Shown one piece after another: positions 1 through 10,420 of a stretch of 33,745 nucleotides of DNA. This DNA is from Larix sibirica (lineage: Eukaryota > Streptophyta > Pinopsida > Pinales > Pinaceae): contig NWUY0304465025.1 in assembly GCA_004151065.3 (NCBI GenBank), positions 1-33,745 of the forward strand. The letters run 5' to 3'. The notes under the pieces were generated by a model. That model was not told the DNA's origin. It ran no database searches and saw nothing but the letters and a program-made list of their open reading frames with translations. The translations under genes were made by a program, and so were the position numbers. Position 1 is the stretch's first letter; each line of letters begins with the position of its first letter.

Positions 1-1710
1 AGAAGCATTTGGATCATTTTAAGGAGCTTTATTCCCAGCTTAATGAGCACCAACAGGATCAGTATATCCAACAGCACAAGGAGTCCGAACAGCAGTTACC
101 GGGGCAGTTCCAAGATAAGTTTAACCTATCTAAATAGAACAAGCATTTCAATCAGCAGTTGAACGAGCATCATCTCCGGCTTCATTAGAACCATATGAGC
201 CAGGCTCAGCAATAACAGCAGTTCCCAGAGCATTTCCAAGATCATTCCCAAAAGCATAGGTTGAACCAGTATTATTCCCAGTCTCATCATTTTAACCAGC
301 AGCTCAAGCAGACCAAGCAGTAGTAGGGATGAGGGAGGATAGGGTCAGCATTACCAGCTTCAGTTTCAGGATCATTTCTAGCAACACCAGTGGAACAAGC
401 GTTCTTTTTTCCCGGCATCATAATTTCCAAGATCATTCCTAGTAGCCCCAGTTGAACGAGCATCATCTCTAGCATAAATTGAAGGATAAAAGCAGCATCA
501 AAACAAGCAATACCAGTTGAATAAACTTTCTTCCCAGCCTCATTTGCCATAGCATTTCCATAAGCTGTTGAAGGAGCAGCATGAGTATAAGCATTCCAAG
601 AATCATTCCCAACAAGCAGAGTAGCACCAGTTTCACTAACATTATTATTATTTCTATTTCCAGCCAAAGCAGCAAAGGCAGTTTAACCAACAATTTCATA
701 AGCAGAAGGAGCAATATTCCAAGCCTCAATTCCAGAATTAGTTCCAGGAGAATTACCAGCATCAATTAAATAAGAAGCTGAATAAGCATCATTCCCAGCC
801 TCATCATTTGAACTAACAGTGGCAGTTAGAGTATTCCTAGCCTCCGGATTCCCGGCATAAAGCAGTTGAACTAGCAGCATTATCATAATAAGTTGTTGAA
901 AGAGCTTTATTCCCAGCATAAGTTGAACCACCATAAGCCCCGGTTGAACCATTATTTGCATTATCAGCTTAAGTAGCAATTGAACGAGCATTTCCAACAA
1001 ACAACATATCCGCATCAGTTGAAACGGATCATTCATTCCCAGAAGCACCAGTTTCACCAACATAAATAGAATCTGGAGCGTATAAACTTTCTCCCTAAGC
1101 TGAATAGGGGGTAGGAAGAGCAGGAGAAGGAGGTAGGGCGGGCCCCAATCCAAACAGCAAAAGATCATCATAACCTGCATACCTGGCGGCACAAGAAGTC
1201 CCAACATCATAATTTCCACCATCATCAGTTGAAAGAGCAGTTCCAAGCTAAGCAGCACCACCAACACAAGCAATCCCAGGATCATTCCTGGCAGCATCTC
1301 CATAAACGGTTGAAAGAGCGTCATTACCAGCATTTGAATAAGCAGCATTCGCAGCAGTTGAACCAACAGCAAAAGGGGGCCCAGGACAAGCAGCAGAATG
1401 ACCAAGCATCAACAGTCTAACCAGCAGCATCACCAGTAGAACTGGTATCAGAATCATTCCAAGCAGTACCAAGAGCGGTTGAACCAGCTTATTCCTCATT
1501 TCCGGCAGCATTTTAATAAGCTGAAGGGGCAGCATTCTAAGGATGGATTATTTCCATCAGCCCCAGTTGAACCTACATCATTTGAACCAGCTGCATTCTC
1601 GAAAGCATTTCCAGCAGCAGAACACGATAAGCATCAAAACAAAGATCATTCAAATAAGCATAAATTGAAGGAGGAGCATAACCAGCAGTTGGATCTACCG
1701 GCGGGTCACC
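1..1710 (-). repeat. Diverged 15/30-bp minisatellite, locus 1
   Basis: The plus strand is built from two alternating 15-bp words, roughly ATCATTCCCAGCAGC and ACCAGTTGAACCAGC, with many substitutions and indels. ATCATT-type words recur at spacings such as 15 (788 to 803), 30 (432 to 462) and 45 (241 to 286). Read on the minus strand the 30-bp unit translates as a ten-residue pattern close to A-x-S-T-G-x-A-G-N-D; examples are NACSTGVARND and DARSTGATRND. Frames are broken by stops and shifts every 30 to 80 codons, so no intact protein survives. Several stops arise at the same codon (TCA to TAA inside GTTCAACTG/GTTAAACTG). Related copies lie near 13.3 kb and 20.2 kb. I infer a decayed tandem repeat; an ancient repetitive coding sequence is possible but unproven. 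The array reaches the window edge, so its left end is unknown. Confidence 0.8.
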
Positions 1711-1880
1711 TTTCCTTTCTGAATTTCATAGTTACTCTATTCATCCTCAGAACCCGTTAAGCCCTTGCCCCTACCTGGGTTTTTATAGCTTTAATCTGCT
1801 TAGATTGGAAAAATCAAGAAATAAAAAGGTTTATGGCAAAAGGTTCCAAGGCTTGGTAGTATAGGAGAAGGAATAAAAAA

Positions 1881-2205
1881 AGTTTGATGAGCACTTACCA
1901 CGGCACCTGAGGCAGAGCGAAAAGTACCCAAACAAGCAAGGGCACCATAAACGGAATACTTCTCGGCTATAACCGATAGAGTAGAATCATCAGCAAAGTG
2001 TTACCATCTCTGAGCCATCCGGGATAATAATACCATGTCTCTGCCCCGCAATACGGGCGGCCTCCAACAAGTAACCCAGAGCATATGCAGTCAAGGCATA
2101 CAAATACGGGGCCAGAGGACACCCCTGCCAAATAGATCGATGCAAAAGGATCGAGGGGGCCCTATTTACAGAGACGAAGGCCGAAGCATTGGTGAAGAGA
2201 GTGTT
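1881..2205 (-). pseudogene. LINE-type reverse transcriptase fragment
   Basis: The minus strand reads a piece of a non-LTR retrotransposon reverse transcriptase. Going 5' to 3' on the minus strand it shows NTLFTNASAFVSVN, then RSIWQGCPLAPYLYALTA (the RQGCPLAP block conserved in LINE reverse transcriptases, here with W for R), then GYLLEAARIAGQRHGI. The catalytic aspartate box follows as FADDSTLSVIAE, with FADD at 1986-1997. After it comes ALACLGTFRSASGAVVSAHQT, the usual plant-LINE continuation. The QGCPLAP part and the FADD part are in different frames: a short deletion just before FADD (near 2000) breaks the reading frame. Only about 110 codons of a domain that is normally over 250 survive, and no endonuclease or RNase H part is seen. 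It is a dead fragment, probably inserted from nuclear DNA into an organelle genome (inference). Confidence 0.82.
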
Positions 2206-2309
2206 CGAGGTGCACGGATAATTTTTGATTTGATAGATTCCGCTTTGGCTTCTGCCTTGGCTGCTGAGGCCGGGAGGAGCGGGAGCAAAGGGGAGGTGGC
2301 CACTCAAAG

Positions 2310-3470
2310 TGAAAAAGTCATGTGCATAATCTCATGTTATGTGAAATCCATCTCTAAGAATAGATTTCTAGCAAAGCAGCTATAATACTTTGTACGTGTA
2401 GTAAAAAAGAAAATGTATACCTTTATAGCTGTTGTAGTTAACCTTAACATTAGTGCATAAGAATAAGTTCTCTATATTTCAAATGAGATTAAGGCTGCTC
2501 GCATGGGCTGTACTCTAATCTATACATTTTATAATAAAACACTCTCATAAACACTTTTATTGTTCATTTCAACATATAAATTCATATTCTCCCTACCTGA
2601 AATAGAGTCTTTGCAGAGTTCAATTAGTAGTACTAGAGCCATTCATAGAAGCTGTAGTTTATATATATATGAAATATGAATGAAAATTTACTATATTACT
2701 TGCAATATAATAAAGGGTTTAGTTTAAGTGAACAAACCAAAATTGTCTACATAGAGAGAGCTCTGGAACGAACATGGAAGGGGTCGATTCGCATCGCAGC
2801 TATCTGGCTGGAAGTAACGAGCTTTTCACGTTTCACCAATTCCTGTATAAATCTTTTCGCAGCAACTAGAATAAATAACAGGACAGGCAGCGCGCCTATT
2901 TATTTACTCGTTTTCCTACTGTCTGTCAGTATATCCAAGAAAAATGACTGTAACTGTCCCAACCTAGTTGGTCAAATTGCCTTGAGTTAGGAGTTTTGAT
3001 CCTCGAAAGTGGGACTGTAATTATTTTAGGCCGGGATGAACCAAGCTTACCCCTCCCTTATTTGTTTTTATGGGAACGAAGGGATTTCTCACAAGCCTTA
3101 CCGGTTTATATCGTGCGGGCAAGCCCCATATATGTTCTATTTATCAATACCACTGGATGAAGGCACCCAAGCAAGCCCAAGGAGAAGGAACAATTAATAA
3201 TAAATAATAAAGTACTATATCTCGGTATCGCTCCAAATGCGGGGCGTTGTATAATCAGCGAGCGTAGCAACCCTCCCTCTGGCGAAAGTAAAAGTATAAA
3301 AGGATAAAGAGTATAAATAGGAAGCCCACCACCGTTCGTTGCTCATTCCCCAACATGGAGGAAAGCGCGGGATCCTTCCACGAAAGTAGCAGTATGATCC
3401 ATCTGGGGTTTACACCCAATTCTAAACGTTCCCTGCCTGCCATTGGTGTGTTATATGCCCAGGCAGTTTC
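2310..3470. other. Unassigned spacer
   Basis: No recognisable gene. A 104-codon plus-strand frame (2676-2990) and a 62-codon minus-strand frame (3255-3443) are open, but neither shows a motif, signal or composition that I can tie to a family. I treat them as chance frames. Confidence 0.5.
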
Positions 3471-3474
3471 ACTG

Positions 3475-3620
3475 TGCGCGTATACTTAACTGTATTTTCT
3501 TAAGGAGGAAGTTGTTTTAGTTAGGTGTATCAACCTTACAAATTTTTATGCATTACCTGGTGCTGCAACTACCCAATAGAAATGGTGAACTAATGAAGTG
3601 CAGGATAGGAGGTTTTTTGA
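3475..3620 (+). repeat. Dispersed repeat family 1, copy near 3.5 kb
   Basis: Shares with 7418-7640 the words GCGTATAC, then TAAGGAGGAAGT with a T-rich tail, and further on AATGGTGAACT. A shorter related piece (CCAATAGAGATGGTAAATT, then GGAGTGCAAGG) is at 5452-5490. Spacing between the shared words differs between copies, so these are old, indel-rich duplicates. Confidence 0.55.
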
Positions 3621-3659
3621 GCAGACACGTTATGTTTAAGTTCTTTTTAGAAGACTATA

Positions 3660-4200
3660 TGCCTAATCTTACCTAAGCCTTGGGACCATCCTTATCAGCC
3701 TTCCTTTGGACCCTCATAATTATAACCACAGCCTTACCCTATGACCTCAGACTTCACAAATCAGTAAGTTCGAGGAAGGGCGCAGCCAGAACACCCAGTT
3801 TGCGAGTTAGGTACACTGAGTCAACGAACCAACGATACTGATTTGATTCTTACACAGATCCCTGGTCGGAAAGGAGCAGCCAGAGGGCATCGAAGGTGAA
3901 CGAGTGTGAGTGAGGTGGGTGGTGCCTTGCTTATCTATTTTGTGTGGATATGCACGTCTATAATGCTATCATCGGTAATCTACTCTTGAAACTCATACCT
4001 ACTCCCTAAAGCCTACCATACGCCTTGGGATATTACACTCAGACTTTGCAAACTCGTCAAACTATACTTGGAAACATCCTTAAAATAAGCCTATGCTCTC
4101 ATCCTTGGGACCTTCATTCTTGGGACTTTCAACTCCTTTGGACTAGCCTTTGGAACTTCAACTTAGCCTTACTGCCTGCTTAAGCCTTAAAATTATTTGA
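3660..4200 (+). repeat. Degenerate CCTTGGGACC minisatellite
   Basis: The words GCCTTGGGACC, CCTTGGGACCTTCA, CTTGGGACTTTCAA and CCTTTGGAACTTCAA recur irregularly between 3677 and 4170, mixed with TTAGCCTTA-type words. Two interrupted blocks are visible, near 3677-3720 and 4020-4190. No reading frame of interest lies here. Confidence 0.55.
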
Positions 4201-4472
4201 ATCCTATGCACTAGACCTACGTCTTTTGGGCGGGTTCAAAGGTCATTATTCCAAAATAAAATGTTACTTAGTATGTAAAGAAGGATATAAAAAATATATC
4301 AAAAGGGTGTTTCCTAGGTGCTAAAATGTAAATAAAATTGTTTTCTTGCATCTTAGTGTTCCGCTTACTTCTCTACCGCCAGCCCGCAATCTATCCATTC
4401 AGGAGGTGCTAGGACGAACAGGCGCTTCCAAAAGGAAAGGTGTTACACAGAATAGGTGGTGACAATGAGGGG

Positions 4473-4550
4473 CTACTACCCAGAGGTGCTACGAATGATT
4501 AAGTGCTACGATTAGGTGAGTGATACCATACCCATTCCAAGCTCCCCACC
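4473..4550 (+). repeat. Dispersed repeat family 2 (AGGTGCTAC), copy a
   Basis: This stretch matches the reverse complement of 7684-7762 over about 78 bp. Shared blocks include CTACCCAGAGGTGCTACGAA (AGAGG is ATAGG in the other copy), a second GTGCTAC and then TACCATACCCATTCCAAG. Identity by eye is near 80 per cent. The GGTGCTAC word is itself repeated about 20 bp apart inside the copy. Confidence 0.75.
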
Positions 4551-4729
4551 AGAAGTGACAGAGCCTATTTACAACAGACGGATCCAACTAGCCCCGGCAC
4601 GGCACACGGCAGGGAAGGCACCCGCCAAGTCCACCTATACAGCACCATATATTAACTACACTAGGGGCTAGAGCCATTCAGTAAAGGGGGCTAGGTCGAT
4701 ACATTTAGGCAGGTCAGGTAGTGCATTAT

Positions 4730-4815
4730 CAGGTCAGCTAGGTGCTTTATGTAGTCCCAGTGTGAAGTGAACCATTGCCATAACTCTGTACTCCACCCAT
4801 TCCAAGTTCCCACCA
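4730..4815 (+). repeat. Dispersed repeat family 2, copy b
   Basis: Shows TCAGGTAGTGC at its left, TAGGTGCTTTATGTAGT, GTGAAGTGAACCATTGCC and CCCATTCCAAGTTCCCACC. The same order of words is present at 9929-10022 on the same strand, which makes this pair the closest direct copies of the family. Confidence 0.65.
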
Positions 4816-4819
4816 TATG

Positions 4820-5820
4820 GAAGAGATTGAGTCCCACATCGTGGTGAAAATAGGGGCACCTACTAAAGGAAGTTTACAGTAACCTATCCGCTGATTGCTT
4901 GAACTCTCGCTGCTTGCCGAAGGGAAGTCTCCTGATGCAATCTCTTATCCCTGGATATGAATAACTTTTACACGACGGGCGGGTTTGCTTGCGTGGGCCA
5001 ACAGAAGGAGGTTGGCCGGCTAAAGGTTTAAGGTTTAAGGTGAATGGCTTAAGGTTCGAGGCTCCTGGTGACTGTTGGACTTGGCAAAAGGCATCTTCTT
5101 TCTGTTGTACCCCAACTTCGATTTGAAGTTACTTTTTATTTGGGGCCCTAAACAAAAGAGAGGGTGGCCTCATTATTATTTTTAGTTACATGTTTACTCT
5201 TTCTTCGAACCGAGCCTAAAAAAAAGGGAATTATATTACCAGGGAATATGAGAACTTATTCTCTCCAGTTATGTAAGACTTATTCTATCGGCCATTGGGG
5301 CCTTATCTCGTTCAGGTATGTGTGACAGGGGACTTTCTTCTTTCTTCTGGCGCGTTAAGAACTTCTATATAATCTGGCGTAGTACTTCTCTCTTGTCTGG
5401 TGGGAACGTGTGGCCCTTATGGTAAATGAAATAACAAAAGGTGGTGACGTATGCCAATAGAGATGGTAAATTAAGGAGTGCAAGGGTGGCCATGGGGGGG
5501 GGGGTAAAACACATGTAATTGAAAAAGTAAAACACGCTTGTAAAACTGGTCTATTTGAGGGTGAAAAAAAGGGGGGAGGCGAGGAAATGTTAAGCCGGCT
5601 CTAATAGGTAGGAGGGGGCTAGTAACTTTATAAAGAAGGCCAAGAAGCGCTGAACGAGTGTTGGAGCTTCAGACTCACAAATTAGCCTTAGCCACAAATA
5701 AATTGTGTAGAAAGGAGCACATGGGTCTGGGGGGTCCGGTCGACCCGGTTTAATATTTACACCGAATCTGGTTCGGGGTGTAAAATGGAGAGGGTTTAAA
5801 GATGCGTTAAGATGTGGGGC
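4820..5820. other. Unassigned spacer with an 11-G run
   Basis: No gene recognised. It holds a short TTTAAGG-type triplet of words near 5028-5055, a homopolymer of 11 G at 5494-5504, and a 90-codon minus-strand frame (5590-5862) without motifs. Confidence 0.5.
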
Positions 5821-5860
5821 AAGGTACGAGCCGCTCAACCAAAGGGATAGGAGCGAAGCC
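5821..5860 (+). repeat. ACCAAAGGGA hairpin repeat, copy E
   Basis: CGCTC at 5832-5836 pairs with GAGCG at 5851-5855 around the loop AACCAAAGGGATAG. The loop matches the loop of the copies near 14.3, 16.45, 18.03 and 29.95 kb, while the stem sequence differs. Confidence 0.6.
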
Positions 5861-5869
5861 ACTTTATTT

Positions 5870-6815
5870 CTGATATCCCAATTCGGTTTTTATCTGTCTA
5901 TGCGTTCTGTGCACCCGAGCATGTGATATACACAATGGGGGGTGACACTCGGTTGAAAACTAAGGTTGGAGGAATAAATAATTGGTGTATCTATCAAATT
6001 AGAACTCCGGTTTTATACACACAAGCAAGGACATGATCAATATGATCCAGATGGGTTCAATAAATAAATAGATTTGTATTTTGAAAAATTGATGAATCAA
6101 TTAATGCAGTTCAGGTAATTCCTTCCTTCCAGGCAATGAGGAGGCAGGATGAAGGGCTTAAGCAGCCAGCGAGGTATAAACACTTTATAAGTATATGAGC
6201 TAGTTTGATCATTGTGGCAAAAGAATACCAAATATTCTGCTTATTCTGTCGTATCAGATAGGCCAGAGGGAACAACGAAGTAGTCCCCGGTCGAGGTTGT
6301 ATATAGCATTTCTATCATAATTCCCCTTACTCTTTCCCCTTTCTCTACGTGATAATCAAATATCTACGTCCTTTCCACTAATGGGAAATACCATTCCACT
6401 ACTAATGATAATACCATACCTGTTATCTATTAACCATTGTCACAACCTTATTTTGATAGATCCAAGGAACATACTCTCCCCCTTATTCTTTCTTATGCAT
6501 TACTAATAATTTTTAGGTTAGCTACTTTAATACATGGTGTTTTCGAAAGGTTGATCATAATATCCAATGAATGGGTTATCAAGCAATAAATACGTATCCC
6601 CACAGGACATAGCAGCACATACACAACCAACCATAAAAGATAGAGAGGTAGAGGTCATAATCCAATAGCTTAGAGAAAGGAAAGAAGATGTATCTCGTGT
6701 TCCCAACATACGAGGATAAACTGCCCCTCATTGTGAGGTGGTAGCAAGCATCCATTCCCCAAACTCACCTAGTCCACCAACAAACACCTTCACACTAGAA
6801 CATACCTCAGGGAAG
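5870..6815. other. Unassigned AT-rich spacer
   Basis: No gene, RNA or clear repeat found. A 60-codon minus-strand frame (6527-6709) has no recognisable features. Confidence 0.45.
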
Positions 6816-6819
6816 AGGG

Positions 6820-6882
6820 ACTAGGGAGTGCCTTCAGGAAAGCCCTAACTTATCCATCCATTACAAGTTCCCACCAAACGAG
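6820..6882 (+). repeat. Dispersed repeat family 2, partial copy c
   Basis: Contains GGGAGTGCCTTCAGGAAAG, then CCCTAACTTATCCATCC and TACAAGTTCCCACC. The right end matches the ACCCATTCCAAGTTCCCACC end of the 4.8-kb copy; only this end is preserved. Confidence 0.5.
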
Positions 6883-6962
6883 GGTGAGCCATGTTTTTTA
6901 CATACTAGCGTATTTATTTAGCCAGGTTGCCACCAGACAAGATATTGAGGAGGGAATCCAAG

Positions 6963-7235
6963 TCGGCACCGATATATAAATGAATGCCGTTACTGCACCG
7001 GAAAGAGCGGACACACGCGGGAGGGGGGGGATAAAGGTATGAGGGAGATAAAAATTAGAATCGGAAGATTTTGGTTGGGGTGGAGTGGGGTCGCGTTGAA
7101 GGGAATAATTATTTATTAATTGCCCCAGGTCGGGCGCAGGCAATAAGTTTGCTTGGAACAGATTTGAAAAATAGAATCAAATGTTTTGTTTTATTTAGCA
7201 AAACCTTTCTTTTTGGTTGGAGAGTACAAGGATAA
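6963..7235 (+). repeat. Dispersed repeat family 3, longest copy
   Basis: The left half (6963-7110) matches 10284-10420 through GGCACCGATA, GGAAAGAGCGGACA, GTATGAGGGA and TTGGTTGGGGTG. The right half (7123-7235) matches 24807-24915 through GGGCGCAGGCA, TTGCTTGGAACAGA, a weakly conserved A-rich part and ATGTTTTG. This copy therefore links two loci that do not overlap each other. The minus strand of both left halves stays open and gives distantly similar peptides (both contain SVPT near the N-proximal motif SALSG/LFSAS), which may reflect an old coding sequence or just shared descent. Confidence 0.65.
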
Positions 7236-7417
7236 ATACAATCTAGGATAACAAACTCATTTTTTTTTTACGTAAACTTTCTTTTTGAAATAACTACGCT
7301 ACCGCCCTACTAATAAGTGTCCCGCCCCGGGCAATATGTATTCTTCACCTTTTCTATTTTTGAAAGGTTCGTGAATTATTTATTGATTCCGCAGCCTGCC
7401 TTTCTTTCCATGCACCC

Positions 7418-7640
7418 ACGCGTATACAACGTAAGGAGGAAGTATTATTAGACCCACTCCAAAATGGTTATTTCAAACTTATACTACCCAGTAAATTGGG
7501 CTTTGACCCACCCAGGAAATATAGTTTAACCTAGTACCTTCAAGCCATAGATGGCTAGCCACGCCGGTTGGGCCTTCAATGCCTAAAACACTCTCAAATT
7601 CACTTTTGCCTAAATAAAATGGTGAACTCAATATATCTTC
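7418..7640 (+). repeat. Dispersed repeat family 1, copy near 7.4 kb
   Basis: Carries GCGTATACAACG followed by TAAGGAGGAAGTATTATTAG, and at its right end AAAATGGTGAACTC, in the same order as at 3475-3620. The middle parts differ in length and are poorly alignable by eye. Confidence 0.5.
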
Positions 7641-7683
7641 TGTTCTGTCTGGTACAACTTGGAAACATATCTATCATCCCGGG

Positions 7684-7762
7684 TGTGGAAACTTGGAATG
7701 GGTATGGTACGCTCACTTCAATGTAGCACCTAATTGTTTGTAGCACCTATGGGTAGTACTTG
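7684..7762 (-). repeat. Dispersed repeat family 2, inverted copy d
   Basis: Reverse complement of the 4473-4550 copy. On the minus strand it reads ACTACCCATAGGTGCTAC, a second AGGTGCTAC, GTGAGCG and TACCATACCCATTCCAAG. It sits about 3.1 kb from its partner, so the two could mediate inversion by recombination if long enough; at this divergence that is doubtful. Confidence 0.75.
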
Positions 7763-7769
7763 AAAATAG

Positions 7770-8460
7770 CACCTGCTCATTATATCCCCTCTTCTTGAAT
7801 GGTTTGCCCCTCTACCTAATGGTCGAGCGGCTTAACGCTTCTCGCGGAAGACTGGCTATTATATGTGGATGATTCATTAATCCAGCTCCTCAAACTCCTC
7901 ATCTCTTGGATGGACTTTTTTTGGGGAAAACAGCAGACTAATAAAATAATAAAAAGCGCATAATACTCTGTAGAAACATATATATATATATTATTGATGT
8001 ATAAATAAAAACACAACATCCCTCCGTGGTTTTCGCGCCTGCCCTGTTCCCGGGTAATCAATTATTCCGTCCACCCTGTCCTGCCTTGTTGTTTTGCCCC
8101 GCCGCCACATAGCCCGGTCTGTCAATGGGTCCATCCATTTATACTTTATATCTCTCGGGTCTCAAACGGGTTTTACCAGCTTCGTGGGTTTAGTTCCGCC
8201 AAGCCTAACGTTTGGCCACCACCGGCTGGCTCTAGCATTGGGTACCCGCTTATTAATTGGGTGATTTCAGCCAGCCCTTGGTTTCGACTAGCTTTGTTTT
8301 AGTGTTGGATGCAAGCCAATTATCTCTAGCCACTAACTCCACGTTCACGACGCCTAACGGTTTTGGCCCCTATTGATTTTACCAGCCCGGATTCTCCCAG
8401 CAAGCGTCGTCGTTCAGCCAGCGTAATCTCGTGTTGTTATAAGCGAGGGTTCTAAATAAG
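7770..8460. other. Unassigned spacer with a TA run and reiterated words
   Basis: A short (AT)7 run lies at 7978-7991. Between 8170 and 8400 the words TTTTACCAGC (8172 and 8376), GCCTAACG (8202 and 8351) and TTTGGCC recur, which suggests an old duplication of about 150-200 bp. An 81-codon minus frame (7816-8061) has no recognisable domain. Confidence 0.4.
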
Positions 8461-8611
8461 ATATCCTGTTTAGCCCCCTGGTAATTGTCCAGGAAATGGG
8501 AGGTTTACAGGGTACTCCCGAGCAGTGTTGTTTGGTGCGGTACCTTCTTCCTTACCGGTGTGTTACCTCATTTCCGGTGCGAAAGTTCTTTCCGGGTGGA
8601 TGCAGTTCCTT

Positions 8612-9457
8612 GTCCAGAGAATAATAAAGGGAAGGGAAAGCAACAACGTCAACTTGCAGGGAGTGAAAAACTGCAACTGGAGTGTATGAGTTAGCATACA
8701 AGCTGGAAACTTCCTTCTCTATGGTCTCTTTCCTGTATACTAAGACCATTTATATTGTTCATTGGTATGTGGACAGTGGAGCGTCTTTTCATATGACCTT
8801 CTATAAAAATAGATTAAACAAGTGAAAAGAAAATGTTGGCATACAAGTGGAGCTGGGTGACAATGCCAAATATCCAGTGACCAGAATGGGATTAGTCTCT
8901 TTACGCATGCCTTCAAGTTATGTTCTTGAGTTGCATGATGTTCTATTTGTACTTGGTTTTACGAAGAAGAGTCCTCTTTCTATTTCAACTATCAATGATT
9001 TGAAGTGTATAGTTTAGTTCAATAATCAACGGTGAACTATGTATAATAGTAAATTGCATCCAAAAACGTGGTCGAGTTCTGGCCGTAGGAGTGCGAGAAG
9101 GGAGCCTTTAATATGGCTACTTGCTGATACATTGAAACATAAAGCTTTAGTGCATTACAATGGCAGGCTGAGCAAGTATTACACCTTTGAGGCAGCAAAT
9201 GCAGAGCAAGTATGGCAAGATGCCCTGACAGAGGAGGAGTATAAATACATTCTTTAGAATGATGTCTGGGAAATAGTTCCAAGACCAATTGATAAATGAG
9301 TGATTGATTCCATATGGCTTTACAAAATAAAACATGCAGCTGATGGGAGCATTTATAAAGTATAAGGCGAGATTTGTTGCCAAAGGATATAATCAAGAGG
9401 TATTTTATTATAGTGAGACATTTTCCCATTGGCAAGGTATACTACTATAAGAAACAT
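8612..9457 (+). pseudogene. Ty1/copia polyprotein pseudogene, integrase region missing
   Basis: This is a decayed piece of a copia-type retrotransposon polyprotein. In order: GKGKQQRQLAGSEKLQLE (8629 onward, end of gag), a frame change near 8682, then YELAYKLETSFSMVSF and WYVDSGASFHMT, the aspartic protease site with catalytic D at 8772. Next come LHDVLFVLGF and LSISTINDLKCIV, then, after stops, LLADTLKHKALVHYNGRLSK, typical of the gag_pre-integrase region. This runs straight into TFEAANAEQVWQDAL, NDVWEIVPRP, IWLYKIKHAADGSI and ARFVAKGYNQE, the start of the RVT_2 reverse transcriptase. The zinc-binding and DDE integrase parts expected between these blocks are absent, so there is an internal deletion near 9175. 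Homology fades at ARYTTIRNIK near 9457, before the YVDD box. Stops and frame shifts are frequent, and no LTRs are evident. Confidence in family is high; exact ends are approximate. Confidence 0.88.
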
Positions 9458-9459
9458 CA

Positions 9460-9925
9460 AGGGGGTACCATCAAGATCAGGAGTTTATCTCTCCTATTTA
9501 TAGACACAGTTGTATCGAGTGAGCACTCAAGCTTGAGTCCTTTCCTGCTTGCTCGTATAAGGCTTTTGCGTGGCGGTAATATAATAACCCCTACGAGTTT
9601 TCTTGCTCCCTCACCTTCTTTCTCCCAAACCGAGTCAAACCCATTATAGGCTGGTTATATTTAAGATACCAAATGAGCAAGCTTAATGAATAAAAAAAAG
9701 TGTTGGGTGGTTTGTCCCTGTATATTAAACTGGTGCTCCTTTGATTGATCTCTAGTTTTCGCAGCCCTAAGCTTTATATATATTATATATAAACGGGCGA
9801 TACTACCTCTATTGGTAGGTTTCAATAACTGGCGGGCTTTCAATTAACAGTACCCTATTGGTGGACCCGTTTATGTGCTCCTCCTCTGTTGTACCTCCTC
9901 CTTACGTCCTACAAAAAAAAGCACG
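9460..9925. other. Unassigned spacer with AT palindrome
   Basis: No gene recognised. At 9775-9795 TTTATATATA and its reverse complement flank a single base. The stretch just after the copia fragment (9480-9530) has a TATA-like CCTATTTATAG, possibly long-terminal-repeat debris, but this is a guess. Confidence 0.4.
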
Positions 9926-9928
9926 CTG

Positions 9929-10022
9929 GTCAGGTAGTGTCGTGCCATATAAGTGCGTAATGTAGTCTCTGTTTGAAGTGCACCATTACCCTAACTCCTT
10001 ATCCACCCAGTTCATGTTTCCA
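9929..10022 (+). repeat. Dispersed repeat family 2, copy e
   Basis: Shows GGTCAGGTAGTG, AATGTAGTCTCTG, TTTGAAGTGCACCATTACCC and CCACCCAGTTCATGTTTCC, in the order seen at 4730-4815. Confidence 0.6.
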
Positions 10023-10283
10023 ATATGAAACCTTTCAATCCATACCCGACAGAGAAAGGAGAAGGCCTGTTATTGCCAGACGAACGAAATACAGGTTCAA
10101 CAGAAGGAGAGCCTAGTTATTGAAAGATTTAGTGTATACCTGCTTGGGGCAGGCGCTCAGGTTGCTCAAATAAATTCTAGTTGCTATTGTGTATTGATAT
10201 TGCTAGATCGGTCACACAAACTAGCCCACCCCTCACAAACTTTCGTTTAACCAGCAGAACAAGAGATTTAGTTCAACAAAGTT

Positions 10284-10420
10284 GGCACGGATAGAGAGAG
10301 AAATGACATGCTGCTGGCCGAAAAGAGCGGACAGATCGGGAAGTATGAGGGATATACTATTTGATAAATGTGGAATACTTGGGTTGGGGTGAAGGGAAAT
10401 ACAAGGGACAGGAATAACGA
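10284..10420 (+). repeat. Dispersed repeat family 3, left-half copy
   Basis: Matches 6963-7110 through GGCACGGATA, GAAAAGAGCGGACAG, GTATGAGGGATA and CTTGGGTTGGGGTGAAGGG. An 83-codon minus-strand frame (10268-10519) spans it; its peptide is only faintly similar to that of the 7-kb copy. Confidence 0.6.

Noticed and set aside
1-1710. Intact repetitive protein gene
   Set aside because: Stops and frame shifts occur throughout on both strands; the 240-codon minus frame at 683-1405 changes phase relative to the repeat pattern and is mostly leucine-rich shadow reading.
5028-5055. TTTAAGG words resembling a plant telomere repeat
   Set aside because: Only about three imperfect units, and the word differs from TTTAGGG; no array.
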